Part shown: in pieces, positions 44,842-53,554 of the stretch
How the letters are laid out: every line of letters starts with the position of its first letter
Numbering within the stretch: the stretch's first letter is position 1
Source: Thioalkalivibrio sp. XN279
GTDB taxonomy: Bacteria; Pseudomonadota; Gammaproteobacteria; Steroidobacterales; XN24
Length of the DNA: 64,000 nucleotides
Direction of reading: 5' to 3'
Assembly: GCF_011089885.1 (NCBI RefSeq)
Contig: NZ_JAANBD010000025.1
Location: forward strand, 372,001-436,000
The notes under the pieces: model-generated
The model's input: the letters and a program-made list of their open reading frames with translations, nothing else
The model's database searches: none
Told to the model about the DNA's origin: nothing
Made by a program: the position numbers and the translations under genes

Positions 44842-44885
44842 GCCGACGTCTTTTTACTTATATACAATAGGTTACGGACCTATTT

Positions 44886-44914
44886 CGCGGGTTCGATTCC
44901 CGCCGCCTCCACCA
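44886..44914 (+). other. Attachment site: duplicated 3' end of tmRNA gene ssrA (attR)
   Basis: The 29 bases read CGCGGGTTCGATTCCCGC then CGCCTCCACCA: a T-arm with 5-bp stem, the 3' strand of an acceptor stem, discriminator A and encoded CCA. CGCCTCC fits a GGGGGCG-type tmRNA acceptor with one G-U pair. No D-arm, anticodon arm or tag-peptide region lies upstream, so this is a partial copy, as left at one end of an element integrated into the 3' end of ssrA. The intact gene should lie left of the window. A near copy TTCCCGCCGCCTCCGACCAA at 44948-44967 may be part of the original terminator or a degenerate second site. Confidence 0.75.
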
Positions 44915-44967
44915 AATGATGAAGGGTCGCTCCGCAAGGGGCGGCGCTTCCCGCCGCCTCCGACCAA

Positions 44968-45408
44968 TCAGGCGTCGACCTGTCCAGGCACGACCAGGAC
45001 AGGGAAGCGGCGCGCGGCCAGCACCTCTTCGCTGACGCTGCCGAGCATGCGGCGATAGAGCATCCCGCGGCCCTGCGAGCCGACGACAATCAGGTCGGCC
45101 GACCATCGGCTCGCCTCCTGGATGATCGTCTGCGCCGGCAATCCCCGGACCAGCAGCGTGGAGCACGCGATGCCGCTGGCGCCAAGCTCGCCGGCCAGTC
45201 GATCGAGCAGTTCGCGCCGGTCCCGCAATTCCTCGGGCACAGGCTCTTCCACCTCTTTGCGGGAGAGCTGCCGGCCGAGCATGTCGGCCTCGCGGGGAGC
45301 GACGTTAAGGAGCAGCACTTCCGTGGTGTCGGTGTCCGCGAGGCGGCGCACCATCCCCACGACAAGATCGGCGAAGTCTGAACGATCAACGGCGGCGACG
45401 ATTCTCAT
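44968..45408 (-). CDS. Universal stress protein (UspA family)
   Basis: 146 residues, one UspA domain. The first strand is RIVAAVDRSDFADLVV and the ATP-binding loop is IVVGSQGRGMLYRRMLGSVSEEV, matching G-x2-G-x9-G-S. The last strand is FPVLVVPG. It is a cytoplasmic stress-response protein, probably ATP-binding. It is the first core gene beyond the element; its stop lies one base past the imperfect second ssrA-like repeat. Confidence 0.9.
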   Translation of the reverse strand: MRIVAAVDRSDFADLVVGMVRRLADTDTTEVLLLNVAPREADMLGRQLSRKEVEEPVPEELRDRRELLDRLAGELGASGIACSTLLVRGLPAQTIIQEASRWSADLIVVGSQGRGMLYRRMLGSVSEEVLAARRFPVLVVPGQVDA

Positions 45409-45482
45409 CCGGTATTACTCTCGGCCCGGTCAGGCATGGCGGGCAGTGTGGCAGTATAAAACAGCTTCCTTGCAGGCTGGCG

Positions 45483-46073
45483 TCAGAACGTCCAGACCAC
45501 GCCCACGCTTACCAGCGACACGTCGGTGTCCTCGACGTCGAAGTATTCGTACTCGGCACGCACCTCCGCCGAAAACAGGCTGAAACGGGCGCCGATGCCG
45601 TAAGCGGGGTCGGTGCCGCTGTCGCTGCCGATCCGGGTGTCATCCAATGACAGGTCCGCGGACCAGTCGATGAAGCCGGCCTTGGCGAACACGCCGACCG
45701 GGCCCAGCTCGACTCCTGCCAGGCCGAACACGTCCCAGCCGGTCAGGTCGAATTCGACGTCGCTGCCGGCGATCCGGTCGGATGGGGCGCCGAAGTCGAC
45801 GTAGCCGCCCTCGATGGCGAGGTCGATGACGAAAGCATCGATATTGAACCCGGCGAAGCCCTTCCAGGCGGAGGCACCGTCGTCGAATTCGACCGACCCC
45901 TCGCCGGCATCGGATATGTCCCCTTCCAGGAACGAGCGGCCTAGGCTGCCGCCGAGGTAAAAGCCGGAGTCTGCATACGTCGGCGCCGGGGTGGCCAACA
46001 GGACAGCGACCAGCAGCGCCGTGGCGGGTACGCCGGATCGGCGGGTGAGCTTGAGAGTGGCCGTGTTATCCAT
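45483..46073 (-). CDS. OmpA-like outer-membrane beta-barrel protein
   Basis: 196 residues. A signal peptide (about residues 14-35, ATALLVAVLLATPAPTYA) is followed by eight or so amphipathic strands beginning SGFYLGGSLGRSFLEGD and ending VSLVSVGVVWTF with the C-terminal Phe needed for barrel assembly. The family is the outer-membrane beta-barrel/OmpW-like group. Role likely structural or porin-like. Divergent from opgG. Confidence 0.75.
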   Translation of the reverse strand: MDNTATLKLTRRSGVPATALLVAVLLATPAPTYADSGFYLGGSLGRSFLEGDISDAGEGSVEFDDGASAWKGFAGFNIDAFVIDLAIEGGYVDFGAPSDRIAGSDVEFDLTGWDVFGLAGVELGPVGVFAKAGFIDWSADLSLDDTRIGSDSGTDPAYGIGARFSLFSAEVRAEYEYFDVEDTDVSLVSVGVVWTF

Positions 46074-46251
46074 CTGCGGGGTTCCATGTTGCGGAATGAC
46101 GGGGTGCGCCGGGGCGTCGTGACCGAGCCGTTGCCGGAGTTCCTAGAAAACGAGGGTTACAGTAATATGTCAAGCATGTTTCGCGATTCGATCCGCGGAC
46201 GCCGGATTCAGGCCCTCGCCCCCAACCGCCACCCTACTCTGCATCGTCCCC

Positions 46252-47793
46252 ATGGCTAGCCTGCGCGGCAAACTTTTCTTCCTCCCCCTATGCATCGTGC
46301 TGCTGGCGCCAGGCGCCGGAGTTCCCAGCAGTGCGCTGGCGCAGGCCGGGCCCGCACTCGCCGAAGGCGAGCGCTTCTCCCGGGACACCGTCATCGAACA
46401 GGCGCGACAGCTTGCGCAACAGCCCTTCGCACGGCCGCCGCAGGCGCCGGAATCGCTGGCGCAGATGGATTACTCCGAGTACCGCAAGATCAACTACCAG
46501 CAGGACGCGGCGGTCTGGGGGAGCTCGCCGACACGCTTCTCCGTGCAATTGTTCGCACCGGGCTACCTCTACCGCGACCTCGTGGATATCGAGATCGTCG
46601 AAAACGGCAGGAGCCGTCCGCTGGTGGTCGGGGAAGATTCCTTCCTCGTGCCCGATCCGGAACTGGCGCAGCTGCTGGCGGAGATCGGGAAGTACGCCGG
46701 CTTCCGCCTGCATTACCCCCTGAACAGTCCCCACTACGCGGACGAGTTCCTGGTCTTCCAGGGCGCCAGCTATTTCCGCGGCGTGTCGCAGGGCCAGTCA
46801 TATGGCCTGTCGGCCCGCGGCCTGGCGATCGACGTGGCTGGCCCCAAGGGCGAGGAACACCCTATCTTTCGCAAGTTCTGGGTGGAGCGTCCTTCGAGCA
46901 GCCAGGACTCGATGGTGGTGCACGCCCTGCTCGACAGCCGGCGCGTGACTGGAGCCTACCGTTTCGGGATTTATCCAGGTGCTCCGCTGCGCATGGAGAT
47001 CGAGGCCACCCTGTTCCCGCGCGAAGACATCGAGCACATCGGCCTTGCGCCACTGACATCGATGTTCATGCATGGCCCACTGGATCATGCCGATGTGCCC
47101 GACTACCGGCCGGCGGTGCACGATTCCGAGGGGCTGGCCATCAGGCGCGGCAACGGCGAGCGCATCTGGCGCCCCCTGGCCAACCCGCGCACGCTGCAGA
47201 TCAGTGCCTTCATCGACGAGAACCCCGCCGGTTTCGGACTCGTGCAGCGCGCACGCGACTTCGGTCACTACCAGGATCTCGAAGCCCGTTATGAGCGCCG
47301 CCCTTCCGCCTGGGTGCAACCGCTGGGCGACTGGGGCAAGGGCCATGTGCAACTGGTCGAGATCCCGTCGAACTCGGAAGGCAACGACAACATCGTTGCG
47401 TACTGGCGCCCGGCGCAGGGCCTGCGCAAGGGGGAACCTTTCTCCTATGCGTACCGCCTGACCTGGCCGGAGGACGTCTCGCCGAGCCCCGGGCTGGCGC
47501 GCGTCGTGCGCAGCGCCGGCGGGCAGAAGCTGTTCAGCGAGCTGAAGGAAGTGATGATCGACTACAGTGATCTGTCCGCGAAAGCCGTGGAGGACAGCGT
47601 GGTTCATGCCAGCATCTCGCGGGGGCGCATCGTTGAGTCCCGCGTCCAGGCCAACCCGGCGGTCAATGGCGCGCGCGTCTTCCTTAGCCTGGAGACGGAC
47701 GATCCGGAGACTGCAGAAATCCGTGTCGACCTGAAACGGGGTGACCGGCCGCTGGCGGAAACCTGGCTGTATCGCTGGCTCAATGAGTACTGA
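46252..47793 (+). CDS. opgG: Glucan biosynthesis periplasmic protein OpgG
   Basis: 513 residues with a signal peptide (about residues 5-30). It covers the MdoG family over its full length: FARPPQAPESLAQMDYSEYRK near the N-terminus, IRYRP-like region replaced by AVWGSSPTRFSVQLFAPGYLY, LAPLTSMFMHG and RPLANPRTLQISAF in the middle, and FGLVQRARDFGHYQDLEARYE. It acts in the periplasm in the branching and backbone synthesis of osmoregulated periplasmic glucans. It overlaps opgH by 11 bases, forming the standard opgGH operon. OpgD is a paralogue, but linkage to opgH favours OpgG. Confidence 0.9.
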   Translation: MASLRGKLFFLPLCIVLLAPGAGVPSSALAQAGPALAEGERFSRDTVIEQARQLAQQPFARPPQAPESLAQMDYSEYRKINYQQDAAVWGSSPTRFSVQLFAPGYLYRDLVDIEIVENGRSRPLVVGEDSFLVPDPELAQLLAEIGKYAGFRLHYPLNSPHYADEFLVFQGASYFRGVSQGQSYGLSARGLAIDVAGPKGEEHPIFRKFWVERPSSSQDSMVVHALLDSRRVTGAYRFGIYPGAPLRMEIEATLFPREDIEHIGLAPLTSMFMHGPLDHADVPDYRPAVHDSEGLAIRRGNGERIWRPLANPRTLQISAFIDENPAGFGLVQRARDFGHYQDLEARYERRPSAWVQPLGDWGKGHVQLVEIPSNSEGNDNIVAYWRPAQGLRKGEPFSYAYRLTWPEDVSPSPGLARVVRSAGGQKLFSELKEVMIDYSDLSAKAVEDSVVHASISRGRIVESRVQANPAVNGARVFLSLETDDPETAEIRVDLKRGDRPLAETWLYRWLNEY

Positions 47794-49927
47794 GCGCGAC
47801 GCAACAGCAGCAGCAGATCCGGATGCCCCGCTGTTAGCACTGCCGCAGGAAAGCCCGCTGCCCATGCCGCGGCGGTCCCTGCATGAGCCGCGCCAGCCGC
47901 TGCGCGCGCGCACTTCGTGGGGCGCCCGGCTGAGAGTCGCCCTCGCGCGCGCCTACATCACCGCAGCCACGCTGGCGCTGGCGGGCTACGGCACCTGGGA
48001 AATGCATGGCGTGCTGAGCGTCGGCTCGATCACGCCTTTGCAGTGGGTCTTCCTGGTGTTGTTCGGCATCAACTTCACCTGGATCTCCTTCGCCTTCGCC
48101 CAGGCCACGCTCGGCTTCGCCCGCAGCCTGCTGCCGCGGCTGTGGCGGGTACCCGAGCACCAGGGCGAGCTGCCGTTCAAGACCGCCATCCTGCTGCCGG
48201 TGTACAACGAGTCGCCGCAGCGGATCGCCGCCGCCATCATGGCCATGCGCGGCGAGCTGGCCGCGCGTGAGCCCGGCAAGTACGCCTTCTTCATCCTCAG
48301 CGACACCAACCAGGCCGATGCCTGGGTCGCCGAAGAAGCCGTGTTCCGCCCGGTGATCCTCGAGGCCGACGCTGCCTGCCCGGTGTTCTATCGGCGCCGC
48401 GGCAACAACGCCGAGCGCAAGGCCGGCAACATCGCCGACTGGGTGCGACGCTGGGGCGGTGATTACGAGGCCATGATCGTTCTCGACGCCGACAGCATCA
48501 TCAGCCCCGATACCCTGGTGACGCTCAGTCGGCGGATGGTCGCGGCTCCGGGAGTCGGGCTCATCCAGACACTGCCGCGCATCGTGCGTGCGCGCAGCCT
48601 CTACGGGCGGGCGCAGCAGTTTGCCAACCAGTGTTACGGCCCGATCTATGGCGGTGGGCTCGCGGCATGGCATGGCCTGTCGTCCAACTTCTGGGGCCAC
48701 AACGCAATCATCCGCACCCGGGCGTTTGCCGAGTCCTGCTCCCTGCCGCTGCTGCAAGGCAAACCGCCCTTCGGCGGCGCCGTGCTGAGCCATGACTTCA
48801 TCGAGGCCGCGCTGCTGCGTCGCGCCGGCTGGGGCGTTCGCTTCGACGTCGATCTCCAGCAGAGCTGGGAAGAGGCGCCACCGTCGCTGGTCGACGTGCT
48901 GGTGCGGGACCGACGCTGGTGCCAGGGCAACCTGCAGCACAGCCGTTTCCTGTTCGCGCGTGGCCTGACGCTCACGAGCCGGCTGCACCTGCTCACCGGC
49001 ATCATGGCTTATGCCAGCGCCGCGCTCTGGCTGCTGCTGGTGATCGTCGGCCTGGTGATCGCAGTGCAGGCCAAGTTCGTGCGCCCGGAGTACTTTGCCG
49101 AACCGTCGCTGTTCCCGATCTGGCCGGTGTTTGATTCCGCGCGCGCCCTGCAGCTGTTCGTGGTTTCCATGGCCGTGGTGCTGGCGCCCAAGGTCTTCGG
49201 CTGGTTTGCGGCGCTGGTCAACATCCGCCTGTGCCTGCGTTTCGGCGGGCCGCTCCTGCTGACCCTCAGCACCCTGTTTGAAACCCTGCTGTCGGCCTTG
49301 TACGCGCCAATCCTGATGTTCACCCAGACCCATGTCATCTGGGGTGTGCTGCATGGCAGTGACAGCGGCTGGAAGCCCCAGCGCCGCGACGACGGGACGC
49401 TGGGCTGGGCGGCGGCCGCGCGTGCCCACCGGGCACATATGCTGCTGGGCGTGACCCTGGCGCTGATCGCCTGGGCGGTGCACGAAGCGCTGTTCCTGTG
49501 GCTCTTGCCCATTACGCTCGGCCTGGTGCTGGCGGTGCCGCTGAGCTGGGCCAGCGGCGGCACCCGTCGCGGCAAGCTCTTTGCGGCGCTCGGCCTGCTG
49601 CGGGCGCCCGAGGAGAAGCGGCCCGCACCCGTGCTGGCCAGGCTCCAGGCCGAACTCGAACGGCAACCTGGCCTGGGCGACGAGAAGGCGCTGACACGGC
49701 TGGCCGAGGATCCGTCCCTGCTGGCATGGCATCGCGCCCAGCTCGCTCCTGCCACGGGGAAACCCGCCTTGGCGGACTTCAACGCAGCAACAGTGACCGC
49801 GGCCTGGAAGGCCGAGCATGCAAACACTCTCGATGAATTGAACCAGTGGCTGGATCCAGCCGAGACGCTCGCGCTCATCAACCGTCCGGATGGGCTTGAC
49901 CGCCTGCAGTCGTTGCGCGACAGCTAG
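47783..49927 (+). CDS. opgH: Glucan glucosyltransferase OpgH
   Basis: 714 residues from the ATG overlapping the opgG stop. An inner-membrane family 2 glycosyltransferase: N-terminal helices (ITAATLALAGYGTWEM; LQWVFLVLFGINFTWISFAF), the catalytic domain with TAILLPVYNESPQR, MIVLDADSI (metal-binding D-x-D), SHDFIEAALLRRAGW, and RDRRWCQGNLQHSR (the Q/RxxRW motif), then about six C-terminal helices. It makes the linear beta-1,2-glucan backbone from UDP-glucose and passes it to the periplasm. The length is a little shorter than E. coli OpgH, mainly at the N-terminus. Confidence 0.93.
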   Translation: MSTERDATAAADPDAPLLALPQESPLPMPRRSLHEPRQPLRARTSWGARLRVALARAYITAATLALAGYGTWEMHGVLSVGSITPLQWVFLVLFGINFTWISFAFAQATLGFARSLLPRLWRVPEHQGELPFKTAILLPVYNESPQRIAAAIMAMRGELAAREPGKYAFFILSDTNQADAWVAEEAVFRPVILEADAACPVFYRRRGNNAERKAGNIADWVRRWGGDYEAMIVLDADSIISPDTLVTLSRRMVAAPGVGLIQTLPRIVRARSLYGRAQQFANQCYGPIYGGGLAAWHGLSSNFWGHNAIIRTRAFAESCSLPLLQGKPPFGGAVLSHDFIEAALLRRAGWGVRFDVDLQQSWEEAPPSLVDVLVRDRRWCQGNLQHSRFLFARGLTLTSRLHLLTGIMAYASAALWLLLVIVGLVIAVQAKFVRPEYFAEPSLFPIWPVFDSARALQLFVVSMAVVLAPKVFGWFAALVNIRLCLRFGGPLLLTLSTLFETLLSALYAPILMFTQTHVIWGVLHGSDSGWKPQRRDDGTLGWAAAARAHRAHMLLGVTLALIAWAVHEALFLWLLPITLGLVLAVPLSWASGGTRRGKLFAALGLLRAPEEKRPAPVLARLQAELERQPGLGDEKALTRLAEDPSLLAWHRAQLAPATGKPALADFNAATVTAAWKAEHANTLDELNQWLDPAETLALINRPDGLDRLQSLRDS

Positions 49928-50049
49928 CCGACTTCTGCGGGCGCTGGCCTATCAAGGACTAAGGCCGTGAGGGTGCGACAGCGTACAGACCTCCTGATGT
50001 AAAGAGCAGACTGTGAAGCAGCGTACCGCACTCTTCACAGGACACAGTC

Positions 50050-50460
50050 ATGTCTCGACAACCCCTTCCCTTGCAGGCGATCCGCGGATTGCCTGTCTTC
50101 ATTGCGCTCGCCGCTGCAGGTTTTCTTGCTCTGGCAGGTTGCGCCACGCCACCCCTACCGCCGACCGAGCAGCTGCAGGCCGCCGAGTCGGCGATCTCAA
50201 ACGCCGAGCAGGCCCGAGTCGCTGACTATGCGTCCGCCGAATTGACCCTGGCCCGCGAGAAGCTGGCCCTGGCCAACACCGCCGCGCGCAACGACCAGAT
50301 GGTGCAGGCCGAATACCTCGCCGTCGAGTCGCGGATGCACGCCGAACTTGCGTTGGCCCGGGCCGAGGAGCTGAAAGCCAAGGCTGTCAATGACGACATG
50401 AAGCAGAGCATTGACACCCTCAAGCAGGAAATGCAGCGCGCCGCAGGAGGAAGTCAATGA
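50050..50460 (+). CDS. DUF4398-type lipoprotein
   Basis: 136 residues. A lipoprotein signal peptide ends LALAGCATPP with the lipobox Cys. The mature part is a long helix rich in Ala/Glu (AAESAISNAEQARVADYASA, then LTLAREKLALANTAA), typical of DUF4398 proteins, which are encoded beside OmpA-like lipoproteins. Its stop overlaps the start of the next gene by four bases (ATGA). Likely a periplasmic structural partner of that protein. Confidence 0.85.
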   Translation: MSRQPLPLQAIRGLPVFIALAAAGFLALAGCATPPLPPTEQLQAAESAISNAEQARVADYASAELTLAREKLALANTAARNDQMVQAEYLAVESRMHAELALARAEELKAKAVNDDMKQSIDTLKQEMQRAAGGSQ

Positions 50461-51332
50461 ACCGCTCACGCATATCTTCAACCCGTACCGCGCTCCTCAT
50501 CGCCGGCTTCTTTCTGCTATCGGCCTGCGCCACGGCGCCCAAGCCACCGGAAGTGCCGCTGGATTCCCGCGTGAAGCTGACGGCGCTCCAGTCCAACCCC
50601 GAACTCGCCACCCGCGCGCCGGTAGAAATGAAGGAGGCCGAGGCCGCCGTCAAGGCAGCCGAAACGCCTCGCACGGATGATGAGGCCTACGCTGCGCACC
50701 TGCTGTTACTCGCCGACCAGAAGGTGGAAATCGCCCGCGCGCGCGCCCAGAGCCGCCTGTACGAAGACCAGCGCCAGGCGCTCAGCGAACAAAGCGAGCG
50801 CGCCCGCCTCGAGGCCCGCACGCTGGAAGCCGACCGCGCCCGCATGGATGCGACAGCGGCACGCGCCGATGCGGCCAGCGCGCGCGACGAGATCGCTGCC
50901 TCGCGCGCGACACGCCAGGACCTGGAACGCCAGATCGCGGAGCTCAACGCTCGCGAGACCGATCGCGGCCTGGTCGTCACCCTGGGCGACGTACTGTTCG
51001 CGACGGGCAAGTCCAACCTGATGGGGGGCGCCGGGGCCAACCTCGACAAGCTGGCGGCCTTCCTCGGCGAGTACCCTGATCGCACCGTGCTCATCGAAGG
51101 CCACACCGACAGCGTCGGCAGCGAGGCGTCGAACCAGCTCCTGTCACAACGACGCGCAGATTCAGTTAAGTCTTACCTGGTCAACCGCGGCGTGCAGGCG
51201 AATCGCATCAGCACGGCCGGGTTGGGCGAGGGCTCTCCGGTGGCCAGCAACGACACCGCCACGGGGCGCCAGCAGAATCGCCGGGTCGAGGTGATCATTT
51301 CGAACACCACGCCTGTCCCCTCCCGCAACTAA
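50457..51332 (+). CDS. DUF4398/OmpA-domain lipoprotein
   Basis: 291 residues: a lipoprotein signal (LLIAGFFLLSACAT), a long Arg/Ala/Glu coiled-coil region (about residues 50-165), and a C-terminal OmpA peptidoglycan-binding domain with VVTLGDVLFATGKSNL, RTVLIEGHTDSVGSE, NQLLSQRRADSVKSYL and the final RRVEVII. The Asp and Arg that bind diaminopimelate are present. It tethers the outer membrane to peptidoglycan. Overlaps the preceding DUF4398 gene. Confidence 0.9.
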   Translation: MNRSRISSTRTALLIAGFFLLSACATAPKPPEVPLDSRVKLTALQSNPELATRAPVEMKEAEAAVKAAETPRTDDEAYAAHLLLLADQKVEIARARAQSRLYEDQRQALSEQSERARLEARTLEADRARMDATAARADAASARDEIAASRATRQDLERQIAELNARETDRGLVVTLGDVLFATGKSNLMGGAGANLDKLAAFLGEYPDRTVLIEGHTDSVGSEASNQLLSQRRADSVKSYLVNRGVQANRISTAGLGEGSPVASNDTATGRQQNRRVEVIISNTTPVPSRN

Positions 51333-51355
51333 TTGTCCGCGCCACGCCGAGGCCC

Positions 51356-51374
51356 GCCCGGCCTAAAGCCGGGC
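51356..51374 (+). terminator. Candidate terminator hairpin
   Basis: GCCCGGC and GCCGGGC pair around CTAAA, followed by CGGCTCTTT. It lies 24 bases after the OmpA-domain gene. The T-run is short, so termination may be partial. Confidence 0.45.
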
Positions 51375-51416
51375 CGGCTCTTTCTCCCCAACCACCAACA
51401 ACTCCAGGAGCATCTC

Positions 51417-51596
51417 ATGGACAAGCACCAGATCAAGGGCCAGATGCACAAGGCCAAAGGCAAGGTCAAAGAAGTGACCGGCCGCACCATCGGCAACGAC
51501 GAGATGGAGCGCGAGGGCAAGGTCGAGCATGCCAAGGGCTCCGCTCAAAAGGCCTACGGCGACCTCAAGACCGACGTCAAAGAGGTCACCAAGTGA
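51417..51596 (+). CDS. CsbD-family stress protein
   Basis: 59 residues from the ATG at 51417, 8 bases after CCAGGAG. DKHQIKGQMHKAKGKVKEVTG, then GNDEMEREGKVEHAKGSAQK, is the CsbD signature: repeated KGK/EGK with no hydrophobic core. These small, highly charged proteins rise in general stress. It overlaps the following PRC-barrel gene by four bases (GTGA). Confidence 0.9.
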   Translation: MDKHQIKGQMHKAKGKVKEVTGRTIGNDEMEREGKVEHAKGSAQKAYGDLKTDVKEVTK

Positions 51597-52000
51597 GCCG
51601 CGCCGCCGCTGATCTGCCGCGCAGCGGGGCCGCCATCAGCCAGCCGAAGCTGCTGAGCGCCACCACCATCACGGGCGACGACGTCTTCAATCTCAAGGAC
51701 GAGAAGCTGGGCACGATCGAAGACATCATGCTGGACATGGAGAACGGCAAGATTCGCTATGCCGTGCTCTCCTCCGGAGGATTCCTCGGCATGGGGGACC
51801 GCCTGTTCGCGATTCCCTGGAGCGCGATGAAGATCGACGCCCTGCACAAGCGCTTCACGCTCGACGTGGATATCGAACGCCTCAAGGCGGCGCCGGGCTT
51901 CAACAAGGAGGCCTGGCCCAGCTGGAGCGATCCAAGCTGGAGCGCGAGCGTCGACGCCTATTACCGGACGATTCAGCCCGGCACCACCCCCAACCGCTGA
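51593..52000 (+). CDS. PRC-barrel domain protein
   Basis: 135 residues beginning with GTG overlapping the CsbD stop. SATTITGDDVFNLKDEKLGT, then IEDIMLDMENGKIRYAVLSS and RLFAIPWSAMKID, form the PRC barrel; a tail ending with YYRTIQPG follows. PRC-barrel proteins with this layout accompany CsbD genes in stress clusters; a ligand is not known. Cytoplasmic. Confidence 0.85.
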   Translation: MSRAAADLPRSGAAISQPKLLSATTITGDDVFNLKDEKLGTIEDIMLDMENGKIRYAVLSSGGFLGMGDRLFAIPWSAMKIDALHKRFTLDVDIERLKAAPGFNKEAWPSWSDPSWSASVDAYYRTIQPGTTPNR

Positions 52001-52022
52001 ATGATCAGCCAGGAAGATTCAC

Positions 52023-52346
52023 ATGATTGAGAACACCAGGGCTAGCGCGACCAACTCGGGTCCCGTTGGCGGCCATACGACGACGGCAGGGGTGGACCGC
52101 CTCGCCGCCGGCGCCCACAGCGGCATTCACACCGCGGCAGAGGCGGCCCACCGGGTCGTCGACAGCGCCGACGAGGCGGCCAATCACGCCACCGACGCGA
52201 TGGCCAGGGCCGGCAACAAGGCCGGCGTGAAGGGTGAGGAGCTCTACGCGGCGGGGGCCGGCTACATGCGGGATCATCCCGTGGTCACGCTCGGCGCGGC
52301 GGTGGCAGCAGGCTACTTGCTGAGCCGGTTGCTGGCCACGCGCTAG
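52023..52346 (+). CDS. YqjD/ElaB-like (DUF883) membrane-anchored protein
   Basis: 107 residues. An Ala/His-rich helical part (RLAAGAHSGIHTAAEAAHR) is followed by GYMRDHPVVTLGAAVAAGYLLSRLL, the conserved C-terminal membrane anchor of the ElaB/YqjD/DUF883 family. The E. coli homologue binds ribosomes at the inner membrane in stationary phase. It is followed by YqjE- and YqjK-like genes, the same order as in E. coli yqjDEK. Confidence 0.8.
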   Translation: MIENTRASATNSGPVGGHTTTAGVDRLAAGAHSGIHTAAEAAHRVVDSADEAANHATDAMARAGNKAGVKGEELYAAGAGYMRDHPVVTLGAAVAAGYLLSRLLATR

Positions 52347-52363
52347 CGCCACGCGCGGGATCC

Positions 52364-52774
52364 ATGTCCCTCCACAGTGACACCCCCCCGGTGGCGACGC
52401 ACGACGCCTCAGCGCCGCCACCGGATTTTGGCCAACACGCCGCCAGCCTCGCGAGCGAGGTGCGCGGGCTGGTTCATGACCACATCGAACTGGCCACCCT
52501 GGAGAGCCGCCTGTTCATCGTCCGCGTCTCGAGGATGGGGATGATTGCAGTCTTCTCCGGCCTCGTGCTGGCCAGCGCATGGCTGGCTCTCGCCGGTGCG
52601 GCGGCCTTGGTCCTGATTGATCGAGGTATGGCGCCGCCCATGGCCATGACGCTGCTCGCCCTCGCCAACCTTGTGCTCGGCCTTGGCGCCTGGCTGTTGC
52701 TCAGGGCCACCGGCGCTCGGTTGGGCTGGCCAGCCACTCAGCGCACCATCAGGCCACCGCCCCCATGTCAATGA
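52364..52774 (+). CDS. YqjE/holin-X-like membrane protein
   Basis: 136 residues. An N-terminal amphipathic part (SLASEVRGLVHDHIELATLE) precedes two hydrophobic helices (MGMIAVFSGLVLASAWLALA and AMTLLALANLVLGLGAWLLL). This is the YqjE/Actinobacterial holin-X layout. It overlaps the next gene by 10 bases. Inner membrane; no lytic role is implied. Confidence 0.8.
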   Translation: MSLHSDTPPVATHDASAPPPDFGQHAASLASEVRGLVHDHIELATLESRLFIVRVSRMGMIAVFSGLVLASAWLALAGAAALVLIDRGMAPPMAMTLLALANLVLGLGAWLLLRATGARLGWPATQRTIRPPPPCQ

Positions 52775-53043
52775 AATCGCGCATCCGGCAGGCTGAGCGC
52801 AGCATCCACCTGCGGCGCGCTCGTTTCCGCTTCGCCCTCGGCGGAGTGAGGCACTCGGTCGGCAAGCGCATGGTATCGCCTGGCGCGCTGATCGCAGCGG
52901 GCCTGTTCGGCGCCGCGCTACACCAGGACCGCCGCCTGCAGGGCTTGCGGCTGCTGGCCTTGCTGGAAGAGGTGAATGCCGGGCTTCGGCTGTTGCTCAA
53001 GTTGGTGCGCTATGCAACCGACACGACGCGCGCGAAGGAATAA
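52765..53043 (+). CDS. YqjK-like protein
   Basis: 92 residues, basic N-terminus (SRIRQAERSIHLRRARFR), a short hydrophobic segment (SPGALIAAGLFGAALHQ) and a Leu-rich end (RLLALLEEVNAGLRLLLKL). Size, charge pattern and position after YqjD- and YqjE-like genes support the call; sequence similarity itself is weak. Confidence 0.6.
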   Translation: MSMKSRIRQAERSIHLRRARFRFALGGVRHSVGKRMVSPGALIAAGLFGAALHQDRRLQGLRLLALLEEVNAGLRLLLKLVRYATDTTRAKE

Positions 53044-53082
53044 GCTGATTTCTTCAACACCGAGAACAGAGCGATAAACATC

Positions 53083-53487
53083 ATGACCAATTCCCTCTAC
53101 CGCAATACGCTCATCGTCGCGGGTATCGCCGTCGCCCTCGGGCTCGCTGGCTGCGGCAAGAATGCCGCAGAACCCACCGCAGATACGACCCGAAACTCGA
53201 CCGTAGCTGAGGCTGCGAAAACCACGGGCGAAGCCGCCAAGGCGACCGGCGCGGCCGCCACCCAGGCCGTGTCCGACACCTGGATCACCACCAAGATCAA
53301 GTCCGTTCTGCTCGCCGATCCCGACGCCAAGGGTCTCGATGTGAATGTCGATACCAAGGATGGCGTGGTGATGTTGGAAGGCGAGCTGGCAACCCAGGCC
53401 GCCGTCGATCACGTCACGGCGCTTGCTGCGGACGTGGAAGGCGTGAAGCGTGTCGACGCCACGGCGCTGACCGTCGCTCGCCCGTAA
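53083..53487 (+). CDS. BON-domain lipoprotein
   Basis: 134 residues. A lipoprotein signal ends LGLAGCGKN. After an Ala/Thr-rich linker comes one BON domain: DTWITTKIKSVLLADPDAKG, then VNVDTKDGVVMLEGELATQA and a final VKRVDATALTV. BON (OsmY-type) domains bind phospholipid or peptidoglycan and protect the envelope under osmotic stress. It ends the rightward stress-gene run. Confidence 0.88.
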   Translation: MTNSLYRNTLIVAGIAVALGLAGCGKNAAEPTADTTRNSTVAEAAKTTGEAAKATGAAATQAVSDTWITTKIKSVLLADPDAKGLDVNVDTKDGVVMLEGELATQAAVDHVTALAADVEGVKRVDATALTVARP

Positions 53488-53502
53488 GCCGGGCAAACGC
53501 AT

Positions 53503-53533
53503 CCGGGGCACGGGACAAGCATCCGCGCCCCGG
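53503..53533. terminator. Candidate terminator between convergent genes
   Basis: CCGGGGC and GCCCCGG pair across a 17-base loop and are followed by CTCTTT. It lies between the convergent BON and phospholipase-D-type genes and could serve the rightward transcript. Confidence 0.4.
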
Positions 53534-53554
53534 CTCTTTGGCGCACGGCCACTG

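Noticed and set aside
44858-45166. Short leftward frames translating to HHLVEAAGIEPAK near the attachment site
   Set aside because: This peptide is the familiar false translation of the 3' end of a tRNA or tmRNA gene, not a protein.
46798-47913. A 371-codon leftward frame antisense to opgG
   Set aside because: It overlaps opgG completely and crosses into opgH; its composition is that of a GC-driven shadow frame.
47834-49819. A 661-codon open frame antisense to opgH
   Set aside because: It lies wholly within opgH on the opposite strand, is Gln/His/Arg-rich without any motif, and arises from the high GC content of the region.
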